A stretch of DNA of 5,956 bases from JBIIUJ01 sp044340025 (GCA_044340025.1 JBIIUJ010000145.1:1-5956), one strand, 5' to 3'. Positions 1 through 4,941 are shown, counted from the stretch's first letter. The notes: a model not told the origin generated them from the letters alone. Made by a program: numbers and translations.

Positions 1-466
1 GCCGATCTATGGCTTTGACACGTTCACCGGGCTTGCCGGCGTGGGGGCGGCCGATGGCGCCTCGCCCGCCGCGCGCGAGGGCGCCTATGGCACCGCGCCG
101 GCCTATGCCGAGACCCTGGGCGACATTCTCGCCTGCCACGAAGCGCTCTCGCCCATCGCCCATATCCAGAAGACCCACGTGATCGCCGGCGACGTGACCG
201 CGACGCTGCCTGCCTTGCTGGAGCGCCAGCCCGAGACGCTGATCGCGCTCGCCTATTTCGACATGGATATCTACGCCCCCACCAAGGCCGCGCTCGATCT
301 GGTGTTGCCGCGCATGCCGAAGGGGGCGGTGATCGGCTTTGACGAAGCCATGCACCCCGACTTTCCCGGCGAGACGCGCGCCATCCTCGAGACCTTCGAC
401 CTGCGCGCCACGCGCCTTCAGCGCTTTCCCACCTGCCCGGACCTTTCCTTCATCGTCCTTGAGTGA
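1..466 (+). CDS. Class I SAM-dependent methyltransferase, TylF/macrocin O-methyltransferase-like (5' end missing)
   Basis: The reading frame is already open at base 2 and ends with TGA at 464-466, giving the last 154 residues of a protein whose start lies before the window. The visible part begins with IYGFDTFTGL, which resembles the YGFDTFEGLP segment at the end of a beta strand in TylF/MycF-type methyltransferases. An acidic DMDIYAPTKAAL segment follows (DMD at 260-268), then PKGAVIGFDE and a DFPGET motif, all typical of this family's C-terminal half. Such enzymes transfer a methyl group from SAM, usually to a hydroxyl on a sugar or natural product, and some use a metal held by acidic residues. 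The SAM-binding glycine loop would lie upstream and cannot be seen. The internal GTG at 41 is inside the conserved domain, so it is not the start. The stop lies 11 bases before the preferred start of the next gene, suggesting one operon. The substrate is unknown; a surface-glycan or flagellin-glycan role is only a guess. Confidence 0.75.
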   Translation, partial: PIYGFDTFTGLAGVGAADGASPAAREGAYGTAPAYAETLGDILACHEALSPIAHIQKTHVIAGDVTATLPALLERQPETLIALAYFDMDIYAPTKAALDLVLPRMPKGAVIGFDEAMHPDFPGETRAILETFDLRATRLQRFPTCPDLSFIVLE

Positions 467-477
467 GGGACCTGCCC

Positions 478-1419
478 ATGAGCCTTCGCCCTGCCCTGCA
501 CCAACCCGCCGCTGACCCGCCCGACCACCCCGCCGTGGCGGCTCTGACGCAGACGGGCTGGATCGGCCTTGGCCCTGTCGTGCCGGCTTTAGCGTGCGGC
601 GCGGCGCTGACCGGGGCGCGCACCACGCGCGGTTTCGGCGCCGACCTGTTCCTGAGCGAGGCGGACTATCTGGCCGACCCGCAGCACAAGGGCGTCAATC
701 CGCGCCCGGGCCGCAACCTCGCGGACGATCTGGCGGGCCTGATTGCGCCGATCGAGGCGACGCCTGCGATCCGGGAGGCGCTGGGCGCGCTGCTTGGCGA
801 GGGCTGGACGATCCTTGACCGCAAGTTTGTCTGCGGGGTCGCGGAGGCAGACATTCCGGCCTGGGTGCTCGACCGGATCCGCGGCAAGGGCGTGAACAAT
901 CTGGGCGCCTATATCAAGCCGCAGTATCGCGACGTGACCTACTTCTGGGGCATCGACTACCATCAGGACATCATCGACTGGCCCGGCCGGACGGCGGACT
1001 TCGTGACGCTCTACATCTATCTCCACGACGTCAGCGCGGCCGACGCGCCGCTGTTCCTGCTGCCGGGAAGCCATGCGTTCGGCGCGACGCAATTCCCCCA
1101 CGCGCTGGAGCGGCTTGGGCCCCAGACCTGGGCCTATGGCGACGGGGCCGGACGGCAGGCGGCGCTGCACGAGACCAGGCTGCTCGGCCCGGCGGGCACG
1201 GTGGGTCTGTGGCACCCCTTCACGCTGCATGGAACCCAGCCCACCGCTGGCGACGCGCCTCGGCTGTCGCTGCGCTATCTGGTGGCGCGGGGGCCGGGGC
1301 CGGCCGGGCTGGATCGGGTCAACGCCGGGATTGAAGGCCCGCTCGCCAGTGCAGAGGTGCGCCGCGATCTCGACCCAGCGGGCCGGGCGCAGCTTTCGGG
1401 CAACGCCATCACCTCCTAG
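478..1419 (+). CDS. Phytanoyl-CoA dioxygenase (PhyH)-like Fe(II)/2-oxoglutarate-dependent oxygenase
   Basis: This is a 313-residue protein read from ATG 478. The frame also allows a GTG start at 463 overlapping the previous stop. I prefer 478 because GAGGGA at 465-470 sits 7 bases before it. The double-stranded beta-helix signature of non-heme iron oxygenases is visible: H162-x-D164 in YHQDIIDW, a distal His at 251 in TLHGTQP, and Arg262/Arg266 in PRLSLRYL, where the family binds the 2-oxoglutarate carboxylate. FLLPGSHAFG (about 193-202) matches the PhyH 'PGSH' segment. The metal triad is intact, so an active hydroxylase or related oxidase is likely. Related bacterial proteins act on lipids, natural products and sugars; nothing here identifies the substrate. 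Close linkage to the upstream methyltransferase suggests both modify the same compound. It converges with fliE and ends 27 bases from that gene's stop codon. Confidence 0.8.
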   Translation: MSLRPALHQPAADPPDHPAVAALTQTGWIGLGPVVPALACGAALTGARTTRGFGADLFLSEADYLADPQHKGVNPRPGRNLADDLAGLIAPIEATPAIREALGALLGEGWTILDRKFVCGVAEADIPAWVLDRIRGKGVNNLGAYIKPQYRDVTYFWGIDYHQDIIDWPGRTADFVTLYIYLHDVSAADAPLFLLPGSHAFGATQFPHALERLGPQTWAYGDGAGRQAALHETRLLGPAGTVGLWHPFTLHGTQPTAGDAPRLSLRYLVARGPGPAGLDRVNAGIEGPLASAEVRRDLDPAGRAQLSGNAITS

Positions 1420-1447
1420 CCCGCGATTCTTCGGAGCTGGGCGGGCT
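1418..1447. terminator. Putative bidirectional stem-loop between two convergent genes
   Basis: AGCCCGC at 1418-1424 is the exact reverse complement of GCGGGCT at 1441-1447. The arms overlap the stop codons of both convergent genes (TAG at 1417-1419 and, on the minus strand, TGA at 1449-1447). On the plus strand the loop contains C(TTCG)G at 1429-1434, a sequence that forms very stable UUCG tetraloops in RNA, with a T-A pair outside it. No T-run follows on either strand, so this is not a classical intrinsic terminator. It may end transcription weakly or protect 3' ends. Function is inferred from position and symmetry only. Confidence 0.4.
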
Positions 1448-1755
1448 CAGATCGGCATGCGCTGGATTTCCTGATAGGCCTGCACGACCTGATCGCGGAT
1501 CGCGATCATGGTCTCCAGCTGGATTTCGGCGGCCGCGATGGCGGTGACGACATCGACCAGCTCGGCCCGGCCTGTCGCCACGGCGGAAGCCTGGGTCTCC
1601 ACCGCGCGGGATTGCTCGGCCACCTGGGCGAGCTGGCTCTCGATCAGGGCGCCGAAGTTCTGCGGCGCGACGGCGCCGGACGCCTCGCGCGCGCCGGCGG
1701 CCTGGCTGACCGCGGCGCCATAGGCGCGGCTGGCGACAAGGGCGGTTGCATCCAT
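1447..1755 (-). CDS. fliE: Flagellar hook-basal body protein FliE (MS-ring/rod junction)
   Basis: This is a 102-residue protein of normal length for FliE. The C-terminal half carries the family pattern: VDVVTAIAAAEIQLETMIAIRDQVVQAYQEIQRMPI (67-102) matches the conserved helix ending in R-D-x-V-x-x-A-Y-x-E-I-x-x-M. The N-terminal third is Ala/Gly-rich and poorly conserved, as usual. FliE is exported through the flagellar type III gate and joins the MS ring/export gate to the first rod subunit, FlgB. The start is ATG at 1755-1753, with GAGGGG 7 bases upstream on the minus strand, overlapping the flgC stop. The 11-base gap from flgC makes it the last gene of the flgB-flgC-fliE operon. A stem-loop follows its stop codon. 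Confidence 0.93.
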   Translation of the reverse strand: MDATALVASRAYGAAVSQAAGAREASGAVAPQNFGALIESQLAQVAEQSRAVETQASAVATGRAELVDVVTAIAAAEIQLETMIAIRDQVVQAYQEIQRMPI

Positions 1756-1766
1756 GGCCTAGCCCC

Positions 1767-2180
1767 TCACCGGCGCAGCAGATCGAGCGTGCGCGTCATC
1801 ATCGATCGCGCGCTTTCGATCACATTGAGATTGGCCTCGTAGGCGCGCTGCGCCTCGCGCATGTCCATCATCTCCACCAGCGAGTTCACGTTCGGCAGCT
1901 TGACGTAGCCGCGCGCATCCGCCGCGGGATTGCCCGGCTCGAACCGCTGGCGAAAGTCGGACCGGTCAGGCGAGACGCGCGACATGCGCACCCCCACCGC
2001 GCCGGTTTCGCGATCGGTCTGGACGTCGAACACCGGGACCTGCCGGCGGTAGGGATCGCCGCCGGGCGTGTTCGCCGTGCTTTGCGCGTTGGCGATGTTC
2101 TCGGCGATGATCCGCATCCGCGCGGTCTGGGCGCGCAGGCCCTGGGCGGAAACAAGCAGCGAAGAATTGATGTCGCTCAT
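1767..2180 (-). CDS. flgC: Flagellar proximal rod protein FlgC
   Basis: This is a 137-residue protein, full length for the family. The N-terminal rod signature is present: SSLLVSAQGLRAQTARMRIIAENIANAQST (6-35) with the conserved E-N-I-A-N, followed by GGDPYRRQVPVF (40-51), a FlgC hallmark. The C-terminal helix VNSLVEMMDMREAQRAYEANLNVIESARSMMTRTLDLLR (98-136) has the terminal coiled-coil pattern shared by axial flagellar proteins. FlgC forms part of the proximal rod with FlgB and FlgF and crosses the periplasm after export by the flagellar type III system. The start is ATG at 2180-2178 with an AGGAAGAG-like ribosome site just upstream. It lies 15 bases after flgB and 11 bases before fliE, so it should be co-transcribed and translated with both. 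Confidence 0.95.
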   Translation of the reverse strand: MSDINSSLLVSAQGLRAQTARMRIIAENIANAQSTANTPGGDPYRRQVPVFDVQTDRETGAVGVRMSRVSPDRSDFRQRFEPGNPAADARGYVKLPNVNSLVEMMDMREAQRAYEANLNVIESARSMMTRTLDLLRR

Positions 2181-2195
2181 TGGCTCTTCCTGTCC

Positions 2196-2606
2196 TTACC
2201 GGCCCGGCGGGCGCGCTGCGAGGCGCATGAGCTGCAGCCCCTTCTGATAGAGGCCGATCGCCGCGTCATATTGCATGCGGGTTTCAGCCACCCGGATCAT
2301 CTGCTCTTCCAGCACGACCTGGTTGCCATCGAGCGTGGTTTCCGAATCGGCCCGCTCCACGACCCTGGCCGACACCCGTTGCAGGCCGCCGGCATGACCT
2401 GCGCTGGTGCGCGCCACCGCCAGCTTGCCCGAGGCAGGCGAGGCCCGCTCCATCGCGCGCTCGAACGCACGCAGATCCACATCGCGCGGCGTGAAGCCCG
2501 CCGTGGTCGAATTGGCCACGTTTTCGGCCAGCACGCGCTGGCGATCGCCCATCAGCCCCATCCGGGACTGCAGCTTGGCGAAAAAGGGGATGCCTGTGAG
2601 GTCCAA
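2196..2606 (-). CDS. flgB: Flagellar proximal rod protein FlgB (TTG start preferred)
   Basis: This is a 136-residue protein when started at TTG 2606-2604; length and N-terminus (MDLTGIPFFAKLQSRM) then match FlgB. An in-frame ATG at 2651 would add 15 residues, MAGKNCPARAFRRAG, that look nothing like the family. TTG is favoured because GGAGAG lies 5 bases before it, and because the ATG lies almost against a CtrA-type box (2654-2670), probably upstream of the transcript start. Rod motif: RQRVLAENVANSTTAGFTPRDVDL (22-45). The family usually reads NIANADTPGY here; this protein has TAGF, with Ala instead of the usual Pro. The C-terminal helix VLEEQMIRVAETRMQYDAAIGLYQKGLQLMRLA is typical. FlgB is the rod subunit nearest FliE and the MS ring. 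It is the first gene of flgB-flgC-fliE. Confidence 0.92.
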   Translation of the reverse strand: MDLTGIPFFAKLQSRMGLMGDRQRVLAENVANSTTAGFTPRDVDLRAFERAMERASPASGKLAVARTSAGHAGGLQRVSARVVERADSETTLDGNQVVLEEQMIRVAETRMQYDAAIGLYQKGLQLMRLAARPPGR

Positions 2607-2626
2607 GCCGGCTCTCCGGAAAGCGC

Positions 2627-2670
2627 GCGCTGGGCAGTTTTTACCGGCCATAGGGTTAAGCCGGTCTTAA
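2627..2670 (-). promoter_or_regulatory. Predicted flgB promoter with CtrA-type box
   Basis: Read on the minus strand, 2670-2654 is TTAA-gaccggc-TTAACC, an exact TTAA-N7-TTAAC match to the Caulobacter CtrA consensus. It points towards flgB. TAAAAA at 2643-2638 is a plausible -10 element, which puts the box over the -35 region, as in known CtrA-activated promoters. Transcription would then start near 2631, leaving a leader of about 25 nt before the TTG codon at 2606. The box is seen directly; the -10 and start site are inferred. Confidence 0.7.
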
Positions 2671-2687
2671 GCGTGGCGGCCGCGGGC

Positions 2688-2727
2688 TTAACGATGCGTT
2701 AACGCGCATCGCGCCATTTCCGGGGGC
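2688..2727 (+). promoter_or_regulatory. Predicted fliO-fliP promoter with CtrA-type box
   Basis: On the plus strand 2688-2703 reads TTAA-cgatgcg-TTAAC, again an exact TTAA-N7-TTAAC match, this time oriented towards fliO. A weak -10-like CATTTC lies at 2715-2720, placed much as the -10 candidate is on the flgB side; transcription would start near 2727, leaving a leader of about 34 nt. The right half overlaps the 10-bp palindrome GCGTTAACGC (2696-2705). The box match is direct observation; CtrA control is inferred from the consensus and from known regulation of early flagellar genes in related bacteria. Confidence 0.65.
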
Positions 2728-2729
2728 CG

Positions 2730-2739
2730 TTAACGACTC
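2730..2739. promoter_or_regulatory. TTAAC half-site abutting a GANTC methylation site
   Basis: TTAAC at 2730-2734 is followed immediately by GACTC at 2735-2739. GANTC is the target of the alphaproteobacterial cell-cycle methyltransferase CcrM, and TTAAC is a CtrA half-site. Both lie close to the expected fliO transcription start, where methylation state or CtrA binding could affect output. Single GANTC sites are common, so functional meaning is uncertain. Confidence 0.4.
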
Positions 2740-2760
2740 AGAAAGGGTCGCGCCCGACCG

Positions 2761-3039
2761 ATGGACTGGCAGAGCATCGCCCGCGCGCTCGCCGCGCTCG
2801 CCCTTACGGTAGGGCTGATTCTGGCCTTCGCCTGGGTGGCGCGCCGGTATGGCCTCATCCAGCAGGCTGGTCAGGGCGGCGGCAAGCGCCTGAAGCTGGT
2901 CGAGCACTTGTGGCTGGACGCAGGGCGCACCCGCGCGGCCATCGTGCGCTTTGATGATCAGGACCATCTGGTGATCCTGTCGCCGACCGCGGCGCAGGCT
3001 GTGGCGGTAAAGCCTGTCGCGGCGGAGGCCCATCCATGA
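2761..3039 (+). CDS. fliO: Flagellar biosynthetic protein FliO
   Basis: This is a 92-residue small membrane protein. One hydrophobic segment spans about residues 5-27 (ARALAALALTVGLILAFAWVARRYG). A short cytoplasmic domain follows with the FliO-like pattern RLKLVEHLWLDAGRTRAAIVRFDDQDHLVILSP (43-75). FliO helps FliP oligomerise during assembly of the flagellar type III export gate and is poorly conserved and short in many alphaproteobacteria, so identity rests partly on position directly before fliP. The ATG at 2761 has only a weak, distant purine stretch (GAAAGGG, 2741-2747), so its translation may be modest. Its stop codon overlaps the fliP start as ATGA (3036-3039), indicating translational coupling. 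The predicted CtrA-type promoter lies just upstream. Confidence 0.85.
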   Translation: MDWQSIARALAALALTVGLILAFAWVARRYGLIQQAGQGGGKRLKLVEHLWLDAGRTRAAIVRFDDQDHLVILSPTAAQAVAVKPVAAEAHP

Positions 3040-3785
3040 AGCGGCGTCTGATCCTGGCCGCCATCGCTGGCGCTGCGGGTCTGCTCGTGGCGGGAGCGGC
3101 GGCGGCGCAATCCATCAACCTGAACCTCGGCGAGGGCGCCGGCCTGACCGAGCGGATCGTTCAGACGATCGCGCTCATCACGGTGCTGAGCCTGGCGCCG
3201 TCGATCCTGATCATGACGACCTGCTTCATCCGCATCATCGTCGTGCTGTCGCTGCTGCGCACCGCCATCGGCCTGCAGCAGGCGCCCCCGAATGCGGTGA
3301 TCGTCTCGCTGGCGCTGTTTCTGACCGCCTTCATCATGGCGCCGACCTGGCAGGCGGCCTATCAGGCCGGGGTGGAGCCGATGATCAGCCAGCAAATGCC
3401 GCTGGAAGAGGCCTGGCCGCGCGCGAGCGCCCCGATCAAGACCTTCATGTTGCAGCATACCCGCCAGGAAGACCTGGCCCTCTTCATCCGGCTCGCCCGG
3501 ATTTCAACGCCCGCCAGCGCGGAAGAGACGCCGTTTCAGGTGGTGGCGCCGGCCTTCATGATCTCGGAACTCAGGCGGGCGTTCGAGATCGGGTTTCTGA
3601 TCTTCGTGCCGTTCCTCGTGATCGATCTGGTGATCGCATCGCTGCTGATGGCGATGGGGATGATGATGCTGCCGCCGATCGTGATCTCGCTGCCGTTCAA
3701 GCTGATCTTCTTCGTTCTGGTCGACGGCTGGGCCCTGATCGCGGGCAGCCTGGTGCAGAGTTTCGCCACCGGGCCGCCCGCATAG
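3036..3785 (+). CDS. fliP: Flagellar type III export gate protein FliP
   Basis: This is a 249-residue protein of typical FliP length. The N-terminus is a cleavable signal peptide (MKRRLILAAIAG... with a likely cut after AAA at about residue 24), a known peculiarity of FliP. Conserved blocks follow: MTTCFIRIIVVLSLLRTAIGLQQAPPN (60-86), ALFLTAFIMAPTW (93-105), the signature PAFMISELRRAFEIGF (172-187) and MMMLPPIVISLPFKLIFFVLVDGW (209-232). About four membrane helices are visible: near 42-60, 87-104, 186-206 and 212-237. Five FliP subunits form the core of the export gate with FliQ and FliR in the inner membrane. GGAGG at 3024-3028 lies 7 bases before ATG 3036, and the start overlaps the fliO stop. 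No fliQ or fliR follows; a convergent unrelated gene ends 6 bases downstream. Confidence 0.97.
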   Translation: MKRRLILAAIAGAAGLLVAGAAAAQSINLNLGEGAGLTERIVQTIALITVLSLAPSILIMTTCFIRIIVVLSLLRTAIGLQQAPPNAVIVSLALFLTAFIMAPTWQAAYQAGVEPMISQQMPLEEAWPRASAPIKTFMLQHTRQEDLALFIRLARISTPASAEETPFQVVAPAFMISELRRAFEIGFLIFVPFLVIDLVIASLLMAMGMMMLPPIVISLPFKLIFFVLVDGWALIAGSLVQSFATGPPA

Positions 3786-3791
3786 GGGCTA

Positions 3792-4697
3792 TCACATCGG
3801 CGCTTCGCCGCGCAGGAAGCGCAGATAATCGATCGTCTCCATATTGAGACCTTCCCACTTGTCGACGTCGAGGATCTTCGGCGTGACCTCGCGGAAACCG
3901 TCCAGGATCGGCTTGGGCAGCGCTTCGAGCGACGCGATCTTGGAGCCGAAGCCGCGCGCCACCGTGCCGCCCGGCCGCTGGCCCATCTTCATCCAGGGCG
4001 GCCAGTTGAACTTGTTCTGGATCTGCATGTGCACGGCTGCGCTGGTGATCTCGGGATTGAAGACATCCTGGGCCAGCGCCGAATAGGTCATGAAGGAATT
4101 GAGGAAGATCTCGTTGCCTGGGCTTTCTGCGGGATACTCCTCCGGCCGGATCATGCTGGGCGCCACCCCGATCGACTGGGAAGCGTAGAACAGCCGGTCC
4201 CCGATCTGCTCCAGCGGCAGCGCCTGCGGCGCCAGCGCCATCGCCTTCACCCCATCCGGGGTGTATTCGCGCGTGATCGGGCCCAGGAGGAACGGAAACA
4301 GATCGATCTGTTCCTTCGTGAAGGGGTTCTCCAGCGTCTTGATCACCTCGAAGCTATCGAAGCGGGTTTTCACGCCCGCCTCGTATTTCTTCATCACGAA
4401 GGTGTCGCCCTCCACCGTCCAGTCGTCGATGATGAGGTTGTTCATCGTGAACAGCGGCGTGTAGGGTCCGGTGTTGGCGTCGCCGTAGATGTTCATGCGC
4501 ATGAAGGAGAAGACGCGCCCACCGGCGATATTGCCGATCATCTTCACCTTGGCGCGGTTGGCCACGACCTTGTCGGCAAGATCCCACGCGGGGAAGACCT
4601 GCGGGGCGGGGGCCGCGCACGCGGCGGCGCCAGCGCCCAGACCGCCAAGCGCCAGGGCGCCAAGGGCCTTGCGGCGGGAGAAGGGCGAAGCGGTCAT
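3792..4697 (-). CDS. Tat-exported DUF1838-like protein of unknown function
   Basis: This is a 301-residue protein from ATG 4697-4695, with AGGAGA (4712-4707 on the minus strand) as ribosome site. The longer frame to 4826 adds 43 residues that precede the signal peptide and is unlikely. The N-terminus has a twin-arginine signal: SRRKAL (7-12), a hydrophobic Ala/Gly/Leu stretch, then AAAC27. The cysteine could be lipidated, although the lipobox lacks the usual Leu at -3. The mature part resembles the DUF1838 family: a repeated beta pattern including GGRVFSFMRMNIYGDANTGPYTPLF (59-83), FEVIKTLENPFTKEQIDLFPF (116-136) and a C-terminal Trp/Tyr-rich VDKWEGLNMETIDYLRFLRG. The biochemical role of that family is not established to my knowledge. 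Tat export suggests folding or cofactor loading before transport. It is divergent from a TonB receptor gene, suggesting linked uptake and processing. The family call is from memory of the motif pattern, so it is moderate. Confidence 0.65.
   Translation of the reverse strand: MTASPFSRRKALGALALGGLGAGAAACAAPAPQVFPAWDLADKVVANRAKVKMIGNIAGGRVFSFMRMNIYGDANTGPYTPLFTMNNLIIDDWTVEGDTFVMKKYEAGVKTRFDSFEVIKTLENPFTKEQIDLFPFLLGPITREYTPDGVKAMALAPQALPLEQIGDRLFYASQSIGVAPSMIRPEEYPAESPGNEIFLNSFMTYSALAQDVFNPEITSAAVHMQIQNKFNWPPWMKMGQRPGGTVARGFGSKIASLEALPKPILDGFREVTPKILDVDKWEGLNMETIDYLRFLRGEAPM
3798..3810. terminator. Small GC-rich hairpin after fliP, possible weak terminator
   Basis: CGGCG at 3798-3802 and CGCCG at 3806-3810 form a perfect 5-bp stem around CTT. 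It lies 13 bases after the fliP stop, inside the 3' end of the convergent gene. There is no T-run, and such short GC hairpins occur by chance in GC-rich coding DNA. It is listed because only 6 bases separate the two genes and no other termination signal is visible. Confidence 0.2.
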
Positions 4698-4712
4698 GGG
4701 GGCGTGTCTCCT

Positions 4713-4733
4713 GTCTTGCCGGCCCAGCAAGAC
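4713..4733 (-). promoter_or_regulatory. Perfect inverted repeat next to the ribosome site of the DUF1838-like gene
   Basis: GTCTTGC (4713-4719) and GCAAGAC (4727-4733) are exact reverse complements separated by 7 bases. In the leftward transcript the hairpin ends directly at the AGGAGA ribosome site (4712-4707), 15 bases before the start codon. It could be a protein operator or a leader hairpin affecting ribosome access. No specific regulator is recognised. Confidence 0.35.
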
Positions 4734-4883
4734 CGGGCAGGCCTGCTCCGTCAAATGGCGGGCGGCCAAGACAGTCGCGTGGTGGTCATTTTGCGCATGT
4801 TTGGGCGCTCGAGCGGCTTGCAGCACTGCGGAATCGCTGCTCGGAGGGCGACCAGCGGCAAATCCTTCCTCACCGCACAGCGA

Positions 4884-4913
4884 TTGACAGACTCGTGTTC
4901 TCCGTCATCTGAT
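4884..4913 (+). promoter_or_regulatory. Predicted housekeeping-type promoter of the TonB receptor gene
   Basis: TTGACA at 4884-4889 is a perfect -35 hexamer. With an 18-base spacer, TCTGAT at 4908-4913 matches the -10 consensus at 4 of 6 positions. Transcription would begin near 4920, giving a leader of about 100 nt. A GACTC (CcrM-type) site at 4890-4894 touches the -35 box. The -10 is weak, and alphaproteobacterial promoters often deviate from this consensus. Confidence 0.45.
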
Positions 4914-4915
4914 GT

Positions 4916-4941
4916 GAGCGTGGCGTGATGCAGTCACGCTC
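4916..4941. repeat. Overlapping inverted repeats built on a GCGTG tandem, operator-like
   Basis: GCGTG occurs twice in tandem (4918-4922 and 4923-4927), and its complement CACGC lies at 4935-4939. This allows two alternative pairings: GAGCGTG (4916-4922) with CACGCTC (4935-4941), or GCGTGA (4923-4928) with TCACGC (4934-4939) around a 5-base spacer. The site sits at the predicted transcription start of the receptor gene, where a repressor would block transcription. Function is inferred. Confidence 0.4.

Noticed and set aside
589..1230. 213-residue minus-strand open frame inside the oxygenase gene
   Set aside because: The opposite strand carries an intact iron-binding triad and PGSH motif; this frame is Arg-rich low-quality sequence.
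2674..2688. Sigma-54-like TGGC...GGCTT in the flagellar intergenic region
   Set aside because: Spacing between the GG and GC elements is 9, not the required 10, and the -12 element is poor; the CtrA-type boxes explain the region better.
1746..2702. 318-residue plus-strand open frame across flgC and flgB
   Set aside because: It lies antisense to two clearly recognised flagellar genes, is rich in His and Arg as expected of a shadow frame in GC-rich DNA, and matches no family I know.
4738..4755. TTGACG on the minus strand as a -35 for the DUF1838-like gene
   Set aside because: The hexamer at the right spacing is CTTGCT, only 2 of 6 matches to the -10 consensus, so I do not call a promoter.
4698..4826. 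43-residue N-terminal extension of the DUF1838-like protein
   Set aside because: It would put the Tat signal internally, and the AGGAGA ribosome site and hairpin fit the start at 4697.
4029..4928. 299-residue plus-strand open frame opposite the DUF1838-like gene
   Set aside because: It is antisense to a gene with a good ribosome site, Tat signal and family-like sequence; its own composition is His/Arg/Gly-rich shadow-like.
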